From the NCBI GenBank assembly GCA_019916065.1, contig CM034236.1:14399167-14463166 (forward strand): a stretch of DNA of 64,000 nt, read 5' to 3'. Of this stretch, positions 10,955 through 22,089 are shown one piece after another. This DNA comes from Vitellaria paradoxa (taxonomy: Eukaryota; Streptophyta; Magnoliopsida; Ericales; Sapotaceae). Position numbers and translations under genes: made by a program. Every line of letters begins with the position of its first letter. The first letter of the stretch is position 1. Under the pieces are notes generated by a model. That model worked only from the letters and a program-made list of their open reading frames with translations, was not told the origin of the DNA and searched no databases.

Positions 10955-12390
10955 TAGGTTGGCCATTCAACACCAAGTGGTGCAATTTCTCTGTACTATG
11001 TATTGCTTAAGACGCTTATCAAGGGCCAGAAGCAAAATATTTAAGTTCAAATTAACACATTTCTTTTCTTTTCTTTTCTTTCTTTCTTTTTTTTTTTTTT
11101 TTGGTATGTTATGATTGAGTAAAATTATTATTAACCAGATGAGCTTTGCTGGTGACGGTATTATCTTAATATTTATAGAATTGAATAAGGTATGCAGCAT
11201 GGAAAAAAAGAGAATTACGTACCAACTCTGTAGGAAATTCGAAAAACATTTGCCTTAGGTATGCATTTATTGGAGAATTAGACGCGTAAGTCCTTTGGAG
11301 TTTACTCTATAGTTTTATTACAACAGATCATACACAAATATTGTGAGCTTCATCGTTTTATTGGTAGCCTATAATTCAGATTATTTATTTATTTAATGGC
11401 TATATAAGTTATATTTGTACGGGTTTCAAGGGACTACAGTAAAAAAATCTATTATAGGAACTATAGTAGAAAAATGAACAGTTGAGATCTATTTGCACTA
11501 TTTGACATGTGACCTTTAACATCCTCCATTGATTATGCTTTAATCATTTTTTTAACTTTTATTTTTATTTTGAAAATAATTTTAATTAAATTAAATTAAA
11601 ATCATTACATTAAATACAAACAAATCTCAATCCTTCATTTTTTACTGTAGCTTTTACAGTGAATTTTTTCACTGCTGCTCCTGAAACCTTATTTTTATTA
11701 TGTAATTAGTTGAATTTATTTATGTAATGTTTAAATTAATTTTATTTTTGAATAATTATTGGCCATTGAATACTTTAGGAAATGGATCCTAGTTATTGGT
11801 TAATTGATCTGGTTGTCATTTATGTCACGAATTTAATTTTAGTTATGTTGTGAAGATTTTACAAACGAGACGTGTTAAAAGTTTATTGTTATTGGTGCTT
11901 TATTTGGAGGTATATGTGAATTTTGGAGTATATCATTAGTCCATTTGTATTTAAATATGAATTATAAGAGTCAAACTTTCGTTTTGGGAAGTGGAAAAGG
12001 AATTAAAGATGACAAATCTGGCCGACCTGGTGCTGAAAAGGTTTCCCATCCACCATAAATAAAATAATAATAATAAAAATAATGTTAGTCGTTGTTCTGC
12101 GGTGGGTCAAGTGGGTTTATATATATATATATATATATATTGTATTTAGTATTGAAAATGTAATGCATTATTAACAAACACTTAATCAAAATGACACGTG
12201 TCAACTTAACGTGTAAAATTTTGTTAACTTTGTACACTAAATAACACTTAAGGTAGTGTTTGGATGGTAAAAAAAAAAAAAAAAATAGTATAAGAGTGAC
12301 ATAACAAAATTTGATAGGAGAAAATTAAAAAAAATTTAATAACTTTTTACAATTTTTTTGTAATTTTTTTTTTTTATGGAGTTTGACGTC
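10955..12390. other. 3' flank of unit A and unassigned AT-rich DNA
   Basis: Bases 10955 to about 11190 align with 50481-50670, marking the right end of unit A homology. A TTTCT-rich tract lies at 11057-11102. About 11975-12030 resembles 15302-15360 (shared GACAAATCTGGCCGACC), a dispersed repeat. A (TA)n array lies at 12119-12140. No gene seen. Confidence 0.55.
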
Positions 12391-12879
12391 CCAAATACAA
12401 CAATTTGCGCTGACTTGAATTTAGAATTTAAAAACTCGCCTTTACAGCCAGCTTTGTTTGGTTTGTAGCAATTGCACTGTCGGGCTGGCTTATTGATGAC
12501 ATTTGTAATTATCCTTTTGTCGGGCTGGCTTATTCACTCACACTTATGAAGATTAGAAATATATAATTTATATCTATTATATTTTAAATTAAAAAAATGT
12601 CAAAAATTTCATTAAATATAACGATTTTGATTATAAATAATTTTGAAAATTACATTTATACCTAAGATAATTTATATTACTTATACCATTAGTTTTATTT
12701 GATTTTTAAGGAGTAATTTTGTCTTCACACTTGAAATTTTAAGCTATTATCCACAATTTTACTTTAGTGCAAAGTATTAGTAGTACAAAGGTAAAAATTT
12801 TTATAATTTAAAGGTGTAAATAATTTTTACTTTAAAAATAAGTTACAATTACCCCAAATTTTGTTTTTAAATTTATGTA

Positions 12880-13510
12880 GGAATGTCAACGGGGCGGGTA
12901 TGGGACGGATATGACCTTTCCCGTCCCCGTCCCTGTTTAGCAATACTCTTACCCGTTTCCGTCCCCATCCCCGTTTCGGAAAAAAAAAATTTTTCCCATA
13001 CCCGTCTCCACAAAATAATGAATTCTCCATCCCCGTCTCTGTTTACCCGCCAAATATACTAACAATTATAAATTATATATTATATGTATAAAATAAATAT
13101 TTAAAATTATTATAAATATTATATATATTAAATTAAAAAATTATATGACATATATATATTAAATAAAAATTAAAAATATATATATAATATTTGACTTTGA
13201 CTGATGCACTTAACCAAAGATGAAGTGGTCTTTATTTTTAACCTCACAAAACCTTCACTTTTTTGTGAGAAACCGATGTGAGACTTCTAAAGGAGTCACC
13301 ACGCCAACAAAATTAACAAAAAAAATATTTAAACGGGTACGGGGCGGGGTAGGGACTATCGTACTCGTCCCCGTCTTCGTCCCCGTACCCGTGCGGGTAA
13401 TATTTCAAATCTCCATACCCGTCCCCGTCCCCGCTATTAATATCTCCATACCCTCTCCAAACGGGACGAGTGAAGCGGGTACCCACCGGATATGGGTATA
13501 TTTGACATCT
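12880..13510. mobile_element. GC-rich TIR repeat with CCCGTCCCCGT motifs upstream of the CNL fragment
   Basis: An approximately 630-bp insert begins GGAATGTCAACGGGGCGGG and ends with GGGTATATTTGACATCTCT, whose reverse complement begins AGAGATGTCAA. Both subterminal regions are full of CCCGTCCCCGT / ACGGGGCGGG motifs, giving a hairpin-like structure around an AT-rich centre. The corresponding upstream DNA of the complete CNL (17445-18013) lacks it. ORFs across it are low-complexity artefacts. Confidence 0.55.
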
Positions 13511-13683
13511 CTAAATTTGTGCCTGATAATACAATTCTGTATCTTCAAGACTTCCTAAAGTTGCAGTATCTTTCAGAAAGCAAAAACCGGTCCTCTCTAA
13601 GTTCCGTGCACTTCCTTATTTCCTTTTGGTTTATTGCACACACTCTTTATCCTTTCTTTTCTCGTAACCTTTAATTGCAAAAA

Positions 13684-13821
13684 ACGGCTGAGTCGATTCT
13701 GGGAGGATTTCTCTCTGGGTTCTTTGATGTGCTGCTAGAACTTCTTGCAAGGACAGAAAAATGATGGGGACCGACTAAACGTTGGAATCCTGAAGAAGCT
13801 AAAGTTAGAATTGCTTGTGCT
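13684..13821 (+). pseudogene. 5' fragment of a CNL gene with lost start codon, unit B
   Basis: The DNA from about 13550 matches the 5' leader and first codons of the complete CNL (from about 17810). The start codon is ACG (13684-13686) where the complete gene has ATG. Translation in that frame gives AESILGGFLSGFFDVLLE, the Rx_N coiled-coil start. About 28 bp are deleted relative to the complete gene after VLL, causing a shift and an early TGA. Homology stops at 13821 within the coiled-coil coding region and switches abruptly to the G3BP 3' region. It is a non-functional remnant that shares its promoter-proximal region with the complete gene. Confidence 0.85.
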
Positions 13822-14157
13822 AATAAGAAGGACTAAAAACATTTCTAACACAAGGGCATCAAACACACCAAACTAGATAAAAGTTCAATTGCTTAGCATA
13901 GAAGATCTCAAAATTGCAAAACCAGTTACCTTTTAAATTAGTAGGTCCCACAAAGGAACATTTTTGGAATTTCAGGACTCCATAATCCGGAGAGAGAGAG
14001 AGAGACAGAGAGAGAGAAAACAATGTAATGCTTCTTCCCAGTGCATCTATTTGAAATGCATCCTACAAGTATAATGAGGTCTTGAGACCCATAAAAATGG
14101 AATGTGCCTCCGAATCCCAATGCAAAAAACTCTCTAAAATGGACTAACGAGACAGTT

Positions 14158-14446
14158 TCACTTTACCGTCCGGTACTGTCCACTTCTAGATGCTTTGTAG
14201 CTAGAAAGCCCTCTGCCGAGCAGCTGGTCGGTAAAAAGCATTTTCTCTGAGAATCTGTTTGAAGTATTAAAATTCATTAAAATTTATTAATTTTGATTAA
14301 TTTTTTATAATTTCTTTTAATTAAATTATTTCATATATCACGTTTATGTCACTTTTTTCTATTTTTATTATACATTTTTAATAATTTTTTATTAACCAAA
14401 CACATCCTTAGTCTGTTATAGTCGCCTCCGCCTTGGCCATTTCCCC
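14158..14446 (-). pseudogene. Last exon of G3BP-like gene, unit B copy, truncated and interrupted
   Basis: On the minus strand this matches the 3' part of the exon at 30033-30238. It keeps NAFYRPA and, after a roughly 5-bp deletion that shifts the frame, GLSSYKASRSGQYRTVK and the TGA at 14158-14160. A roughly 160-bp MITE (about 14249-14408) splits the exon. Homology ends near 14446, before the splice acceptor, so the exon start is missing. It is a clear pseudogene, and the third copy of this exon in the window. Confidence 0.72.
14249..14408. mobile_element. Small AT-rich MITE in the unit B G3BP exon
   Basis: The insert separates sequences that are contiguous in the copies at 8618 and 30033. 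Its left end reads GAGAATCTGTTTGAAG. The reverse complement of its right end reads TAAGGATGTGTTTGGTTAA, so the termini are imperfect inverted repeats around TGTTTG. The interior is nearly pure AT. The exact ends and target duplication are unclear. Confidence 0.5.
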
Positions 14447-17440
14447 AATAAGGGTCCGATTGGATGATGCTAAAATTTCAAGAGATAAGTTTTAGAAGAG
14501 GTATAAGATAAGAAGGGGTATTATTTTTAGAGGGTTGGCCCACATTGATGTAATGTTTATAGAGGGGGATAACTTTTGACTTAATTTGAATGTTTTATAA
14601 ATAAGAGGGGGTGAATGATGAAAAAAACAGTCAAATGACTCTTTTAACTTGTGGTGTCCCAAACTTGATTACTCATTAAATTAAATATTAAATTGTAAAA
14701 CCGACTCCATTTAATTATTTTTAGACAATTTGAAGTTATATTATTTATTTCATTGAAAATTTAATTTTTTATAAATTTATTTAAATAATTTTTTTTAAAT
14801 ATGTACTTTTGAATGGTTGATTATTATTTAATTTTATTTTTAATTATATTTATTTTGACTTGTTGGCCTATCTATTATTTTTTTACTAGTATTATATTTA
14901 TTTTGATCAAATTAATGAGAGTTAAAAATACCAAAATAATATTATTTCCTTCTGAATAAATTTTGATTAAGGTCGAGACCGCCTAAAATTTATCCGGGAG
15001 AGACTGCGTGCAAGGGAAACTGAAGACTCGGGAGAGAGGGAGAACGTGGTTGCCAAATCACGTTAAAGGGTGGGACTCACCGGTAAAAAACTTTTACGCC
15101 GGCTTTCCCCGCATCCGAGCGGGGGCCTAAGAGTCAAAACTTTCGCTTTGGAAAGACCAAGGGGGGTAACTTTGAGGCCCGGGAAAAACAAGGGGATGAG
15201 TTTGGTCACCAAATCATGACAAAAGGTAAAACTCACTAATAATGATTGGGTATAATTTTTGGAGGCCGGCTTTGCCCGCATCAAAGCGAAGCCTAAGAGA
15301 CAAAACTTTCGCTTTGGAAAGTGGAAAAGTAATTAAAGATGACAAATCTGGCCGACCTTGTGCGGAAAACGATCCCATCCATCGTAAAAATAAAATAAAA
15401 AAGAAATTATGAATGACCAGAGAACGTGGGGTTGCTCTGGAGTGGGTTTCGCACATAACAATTTGGTGCCGTTTGTTTATTTTTGTAGTGTTTAGATAGT
15501 AAAAAAAATAATATATAAATGATACGTAATAAAATTTAATTATAAAAATTATAAAAATTTTAATAATTTTTATAATTTTTAATAAATTTTGATCTTTCAA
15601 ACACCATCAAGGTGGATAGGCATAGGAGAACGTTATCAAGAACAGCTAAATGTATTGTATTTTTCAATACCAAATGCTATAATCTATATAGAGGTTGTTT
15701 GGTGTGTTAAAAAAAAAAACAAACAAAGAGTTAAAGACTTATTTGAAAAAATTGTCAGTTTTTAATTTTTGTGATCAGTTTTTATGTTTAGTTTTCAATT
15801 TTTGTATTCAATTTTTAATTTTTTATTTTCATTTACAAAGTAAGAAAAGATAACAAAAACTTGGAAACTCGTTTGGTAACGATAATTGTTGGTTAATAGT
15901 TATAATTGTTAATTAATTAAATTCAATAAATTTAATTATCTTAATTATATTAATTATTAAAAATAATTTAATTCAATAAAAATAAAATATATTAAACATA
16001 CTTTATTATAATTATTTTTAAAAACAATTTAATAGAATATATTTCCTGTTAATTAAAGTAATTAATTTAATTAACTTAATTAAATTTAATTACTTAAATT
16101 AACTTGATTTAATTAATTAATTAATTATATTAATTAAATTTAATTATATAAGTAATTTAATTTAAATTAATTAAATGTATTTATTTTAATTATATTTTTA
16201 TTAAAAATAATTTAATTCAATAAAAATAAAATATATTAAATATAGTTTATTATATTATCAATTAAATATAATTTAATAAAATAATTTTATATTAATTCAA
16301 CAAATTAAATTCAATTATAATTAATATAATTTAGTTAATAATTATATTTAATATAATTAACGTAATTAATATATTTAATATATAATTTAATATATTAAAT
16401 TAATTATTAATTAAATTATTTTTAAAATATGTTTACATAAATAAAAATAATATATTATTAGTTTAATATATTAATATATTTTATATATTAATTAAATATT
16501 TTTATATTAAATAATAATATATTTGGTGGTAACCAGAGATGAGTAGAAGGTAATGACGGTAGTGGCCGGATGTTAGTGACAACTAGTAGACGATGGTAAT
16601 TAATAGTTGTAACTAGTAGCAATTGTATAAGAAATTGAAAACTGAAAATGAAAACTTGAGAAATCACATTTTCTATATTTTTATAATTTTTAAAAATTTT
16701 GAAAACAGTTTTCATTGTTTTGAAAACTGAAAATAAATTTACCAAACACGTTTTCATTTTCAGTTTTAAAAAAAATGAAAATAAAAATAGAAAACTGAAA
16801 ACGAAATAGTTGCCAAACGGGGCCTAACAAAATTGAAATTTTTTGAAATTTAAAGTGTAAAAAGTTATTGAAGTGATGATTGGATATTTGTATTTGATCT
16901 GATATAAAGTTGTTAAAATTTTTGTAAAGTGACATATGACAAAATTTTAGTAGAAAATCTTAAAATTTTGTAAAATTTTTTGGTACAAATATCAATTCAA
17001 CTTTTTAAAAAAATTTGCCAAAAATCCGTTAAAATGTATTATAATAGTTTGTTCCAACGGATTCTGACAAATCTTTGAAAAAATTAAAATTTTTTGGAGT
17101 TTGAAAAATTAAAACTTTTAAAATTTTTTGAAAATTTTTGAATTTCTCCAAATGGCCCTAGTGGACGTTTGGAGTTATAAAACATTCGAAATTGTAAAAA
17201 TTTATTAAGATTTATAGAGTTTTTATATTATAATTTGTACAGTGAATAAAAAATTTTAATTTTAAAAAAAATCGTAGAATTTTATAAAAAATCGTAGAAT
17301 TTTATAGATAATTGTTGAGTTTTATTTTTGTTTTTATTTATTTATTATTATTATTATTATTATTTTTTGGGTTGAGCAACAAACACAGAACTCAATATTG
17401 TTTTAAAACCTTGTGCATTTCGAAAGAATCAAAGTGCCTT
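14447..17440. other. Unassigned AT-rich tract between units B and C
   Basis: No gene is recognised. The tract contains an imperfect direct repeat with the motif GCCGGCTTT..CCCGCATC (15071-15151 and about 15230-15322), a candidate TIR element (15863-16824), and long TTAATTAA-rich runs (15900-16480). The ORFs in it are low-complexity Phe/Ile/Lys runs. Confidence 0.5.
15863..16824. mobile_element. Candidate non-autonomous TIR element, very AT-rich
   Basis: The left end reads GGAAACTCGTTTGGTAACGA. The reverse complement of the right end reads GGCCCCGTTTGGCAACTAT, sharing CGTTTGGYAAC. The interior is almost entirely AT with repeated TAATTAAAT words. No target duplication is evident, so the boundaries and class are tentative. 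Confidence 0.38.
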
Positions 17441-17960
17441 TTCTTCCACCACAATTTGTGCCGACTTGAATATTATTTTACAGCTTGCTTTGTTTGGTTT
17501 ATAGCGACAACAGTGAAGTCCAAATTACAATTTAGCTTACGGAACTAAAACCTTCGTTTGAGAGGAAAAAAGTTTTTCTTTTTTTTTTTTCTGTGTTCTT
17601 GAAAAAAGGTTAAACTTTTTAGTAATTAATTTTTTTATTTTTCGTTAATTCGATATTTTTATTTTTTATAATTTAAAAAAATTTAAAATATAAGAAAGTA
17701 AATTTAATTATTTAAAAAAAAAATAAAATTTTAGTAGTACAAGTTACAATTTATAGTTTTTTTTTTTTCTGAAACTTTGATCTGATAATGCAATTTTGCA
17801 TCTTTAAACTTCGTCCTTAAGGTTGCATAATCTTTCACAAAGCAAAAACCGATCCTCTCTAAAGTTTCTTTCACTTCCTTACTTCCTTTCACAAAGCAAA
17901 TCGAGATTGGTTTCCTGCAATTCCTTTTTCCTTTTGGTTTATTGCACACACTCTTTATCC

Positions 17961-17995
17961 ATCCATCTCTCTCTCTCTCTCTCTCTCCCCCCTCC
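17961..17995 (+). promoter_or_regulatory. CT-rich leader just upstream of the CNL start
   Basis: A (CT)n tract followed by a C-run lies 19-53 bp before the ATG at 18014, in a region conserved with the leader of the unit B fragment. Pyrimidine-rich tracts of this kind are common in plant 5' leaders and near transcription starts. No convincing TATA box was identified. Confidence 0.35.
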
Positions 17996-18013
17996 TAATC
18001 CTTACTTGCAAAA

Positions 18014-21000
18014 ATGGCTGAGTTGATTCTGGGAGGATTTCTATCTGGGTTCTTTGATGTGCTGCTAGATCGTTTGGCTTCTCGTGAGGTCTTGAACTTC
18101 TTGCGAGGACAGAAAAATGATGCGGGCCGACGAAAAGATGGAATCCTGGAGAAGCTAAGGTTAAAATTGCTTGTGCTTCAAGCAGTACTTGATGATGCAG
18201 AGAGCAAACAATTCACGAAACCAGCAGTGAAGGGATGGCTGGACGAGCTTAAGCATGTTGTCTACCAAGCAGATGATTTACTGGATAAGATCAACTATCA
18301 AGTTTTGCGGTGCAAGGTGGAAGCAGAGTACCAAAAAGACCGCAATGACCAGGTACGCATGGGCGGACCCAAACATGGTCCAGGCCGGTAATTGTTCCCA
18401 CTTATTTAGAAAATTACACTAAAATTTATTAATGTAGTTATTTTTTATAAATAAGAACTCCACTCTATTTTTACTTTTGCTTCTATTTACCTTAAAAATA
18501 TAATTTTACCTCTATGGATTATAAATCCTGGTCCACCTTGCAGGTACAAGACTTCATCTCAACCCCTGCAAATTCCTTTGATCCAGAGATAGAGTCCGAG
18601 TTAGAGAGGATAATTGACATGTTAGATGATTTTGTGAAACAAAAAGATGCCCTTGGTTTGGAAAAAGTTGCTAGAAGGAACTTGTCTGAATCTAGAGAAT
18701 CAACATCTGTGGTGGACGAATCAAGTACTGTGTATGGGAGGGAAAATGATAAGGAGGAAATCATTAAACTCTTGCTTTCTAATGAGGCAAGTGATGCAGC
18801 AATTGCTGTGATTCCTATAGTGGGGATGGGTGGAGTGGGCAAGACTACTCTTGCTCAACTTGTATATAATGATACCAGAGTGAATGAGCATTTTGAAATG
18901 AAAGCATGGGTATGTGTGTCCGACGAATTTGATATTGCAAGGGTTACAAAATCAATTCTTGAAGAAGTCAGTGAAATTACTTGCAACACTGTTAATCTAA
19001 ATCGGCTTCAAGTTTCCCTGAAAAATAAGTTGAAGGAAAAAAAAGTTTTAATTGTTTTGGATGATGTCTGGAATGACAACTACAATTCCTGGGACTCTTT
19101 GAGGAGACCTTTAACATGTGGAGCAACCGGAAGCAAAATTATTGTAACCACCCGAAATCATAGTGTTGCGGATGTTATGGGAACTACTGCTGTTCACAAC
19201 TTGCAACAGTTATCAGATAAACACTGTTGGTCCTTATTTGCTAAAATTGCATTCAAACATGGAGACTCCAGTGGTTATCCGGACCTTGAAGAGATTGGTA
19301 GAAAGATTATGAAAAAATGCAGAGGTTTGCCTTTAGCTGCAAAAACCCTCGGTGGTCTGTTGCGTTCCAAGCTTGATGTTGAGGAATGGAATAATATATT
19401 GGAAAGTGAAATTTGGAACCTGCAAGAAGATAAGAATAATATTATTCCAGCCCTAAGATTAAGTTATGATTATCTTTCTTCACAGTCAAAGCAATGCTTT
19501 GCTTATTGTTCAGTATTTCCTAAAGATTATAAGTTTAGAAGAAAGATGATAGTCCAAATTTGGATAGCCCAAAATTTTGTGCAACAACCGAAGGGTAATA
19601 AAATAATGGAAAAGTCAGGTTATGAGATCTTTCAAGAACTGGTATCTAAATCCTTTTTTCAACAATCAAGGGAAAATAAACCCTATTTCGTGATGCATGA
19701 TCTAGTCCATGATCTAGCTCAGTATGTGGCAGGACAATTTTCTCTAAGCTTGAAGGATAAGAAGCTGCATGATATTTCACAAAAAGTACGTCACATTTCG
19801 TGTGACAAGGGTCTAGGTAATGAAATTGACATATTAGAGGCAAGCAATGGGTTTAAGTGCTTAAGAACTTTCATAGCATTAAATCCTACTCTGTTTGTGC
19901 GTTCCAAGAGTAGGAAGACATGGGTGGACATGTTCCCAAATATGTGTTGCTTGCGGGTGCTGGTTTCTCCATTTGCTCACACCTTAGAATTTTCTAAATG
20001 GATTGGCAATATGATACTTTTATGTTATTTGGATCTTTCTTACTCCTCATTTGTAGAGTTGCCTGAAGCCATTTGCAATTTGTATAATTTAAAAACATTG
20101 CTATTGAATCATTGTCAGCACCTCTGCAAACTGCCAACAAATATTGGGAAACTAAATTGTTTGCGTCATCTTTATAATTCCCGCACTAGTCTTGTGGAGA
20201 TGCCAAGGCAAATTACTCGCCTAAGTAATCTCCAACATTTGACTGATTTTGTCGTGGGAAAGCAAAGCGGACTGGGTATTAACGGATTGCAAGCGTTTGA
20301 TCATCTTGAGGGGAAACTTTGCATATCTAGATTGGGTAATGTAATGAGTAAGGAGGACGCATTGGCAGCGAAATTGAAGGAGAAAAAGCTGCTTCGAGAG
20401 TTAAAGTTGGCATGGGGTAATGGACAACATGATAATTCACAGCATGAAAAAGGTGTACTTGAGAATTTGGAGCCTCACAAAAATTTGCAAAAGTTGGAGA
20501 TAGTAAACTACGGAGGAACAACGTTTCCCGACTGGTTGGGAGATCACTCGTTCTCTAATATAATTTGTGTGTGTCTTCAGAATTGTCCGCACTGCATCTT
20601 GCTGCCACCACTTGGTCAATTGCCCTCTTTGAGAGAACTTACTATTGAAGGTATGGACAATATAGCAGAGGTGGGTCTTGAATTTTACGGCAGTGGCGAT
20701 AATGTTAATTATTTGGTCAAGCATCCCTTTCAATCCTTGAAGAAACTATGCTTTAGAAGGATGAAGCACTGGGAGAAATGGTCTGCTATTTCAGGGGCTG
20801 AAGAGTTCTCTCAACTGGAAATCCTTTCTATAGAGAATTGCCCCAAGCTAATTGGGTCCTTACCCGCTCATATTCCATCGTTGGTGGAACTTGAGATTCG
20901 TCGTTGCCCAAAGCTTTTACCTTCTCCTGTGTTGGGAATCTCTTCCAAGCTTCGAAGTGTAAAAATCAAAGGATATGAAAACGTTGAAAGCCTTTCCGAT

Positions 21001-21639
21001 ATTATTCCAAAGGAGGATCACGGGAGGGGTGGGCTGACTTCTTCATCAGTCCAGAATCTCAGTATTAGTGGCTGCTCTAACATGGTAATAGGAGCTCCCG
21101 ATCTGACCGAGCTTAGAATAGAGTGTTGCAGGAAACTGAGGTTGCTGCCAGAAGGAATGGATTCACTCCTCCCATCTCTTTCCAAGTTATCTATATGGTA
21201 CTGTCCAGAAATTGAAATTGAGTCTTTTCCAGAAGGGTGTCTGCCTTCCAATTTACGCTCATTTTCAATCATGGGTTGCGGAAAACTCAAGGCCCTGCCA
21301 AAACAAATGTCCGCCCTCCCATCTCTTCAATCTTTGTCGATTGAAAGTTGTTCAGAAATTCAGTCATTTCCGCTGTTGCCCTCCAGTCTTCGGAGGCTTT
21401 CCATTTATAATCTTCCGAATCTCAAATCTCTGGGGAGCCTTCACCTCCTTGTCTCTCTCCAAAACTTGAGCATTCAGCGTTGCCATAAACTCAAGTCCTT
21501 GCCAGAAGATGGGCTTCCCCCCTCCCTTAATCAGGTACGTATCTGGAATTGTCCACTCTTGGAACCTCGTTTGCAAAGGGACAATGGAGATGAATGGCAC
21601 AAGATTGCTCACATACGCTCATTCAACTGCTATAAATAG
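18014..21639 (+). CDS. Complete CC-NB-ARC-LRR (RPP13-like) resistance protein, two exons
   Basis: This encodes an intracellular immune receptor of the CNL class. Exon 1 (18014-18352, 113 codons) encodes an Rx_N coiled coil starting MAELILGGFLSGFFDVLLDR with an EDVID-like VYQADDLLDKI. Exon 2 (18544-21639) joins in phase 0, giving 1144 residues, a normal length for the group. Visible motifs, numbered on the spliced protein: P-loop GMGGVGKTT (207-215), RNBS-A FEMKAWVCVSDEFD, kinase-2 LIVLDDVW (282-289; the W is typical of CNL), RNBS-B GSKIIVTTRN, GLPLA (374-378), CFAYCSVFPKDYKF, and MHD (497-499). About twenty degenerate LRRs follow. No frame lesion is visible. The ATG is chosen because it starts the canonical Rx_N sequence after a CT-rich leader. 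If the intron is retained, translation stops at 18389-18391, giving a 125-residue coiled-coil-only protein. The intron is a MITE (separate entry). The effector recognised cannot be inferred. Confidence 0.92.
18358..18540. mobile_element. hAT-like MITE forming the CNL intron
   Basis: The 183-bp element begins CATGGGCGGACC and ends GGTCCACCTTG (reverse complement CAAGGTGGACC). Its flanks are CAGGTACG (18350-18357) and CAGGTACA (18541-18548), a 7-of-8 target duplication typical of hAT. The left copy gives the donor CAG|GTACGC and the right copy gives the acceptor TTGCAG|GTAC. Removing 18353-18543 excises the element plus exactly one duplication copy and restores D-Q-V-Q-D-F in frame. Related ends occur at 10578-10819. 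Confidence 0.82.
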
Positions 21640-22089
21640 AATCTTATATCTTGGATCTGCTCATTCAGGTACTAATTAATTAATTCTCTAAACTACTTTT
21701 TTCGAACATTATTTTTTATTTGACAATTGATTACATATATTTACCTACTGATTGTCCAGTCTAATATTAATTGGTTCTATTCCCACTTCCTATTTCTTAG
21801 TAAGACAGGCACCGCCAAACCTTAATTCCGTCTTGATTTCGACCATTCCATGCCCACTTAATTGATTCTTGTAATTAACCTGTTTCATGAACTATATATT
21901 CCATTAAAAGTGAAAATTATAATAATATTTTATTAATTAAGTTTCCATGTTAGTTTATTTACACATAAAAAAATTTATATTTAGATATCAATTTTATTTT
22001 ATTAAGAAGCAATTTTAAAATAAATATTAGTTTTAGAATTTTTTTAATATTTCTAATTTTTTTTTTTTTTTGAACATTTCATTTAGCTT
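21640..22089. other. 3' flank of the complete CNL
   Basis: This non-coding DNA aligns with 1379-1865. It includes the ATAAATAGAATCTTAT block directly after the stop and AT-rich runs. No poly-A signal was singled out with confidence. Confidence 0.6.

Noticed and set aside
13220..13558. 112-codon ORF with VPVPVRV repeats
   Set aside because: It is a translation of the CCCGTCCCCGT repeats of the element at 12880-13510.
18514..21639. CNL starting at ATG 18514 without the coiled coil
   Set aside because: The first ten codons from this ATG lie inside the MITE; the domain order and exact phase-0 join to 18352 support the spliced gene model instead.
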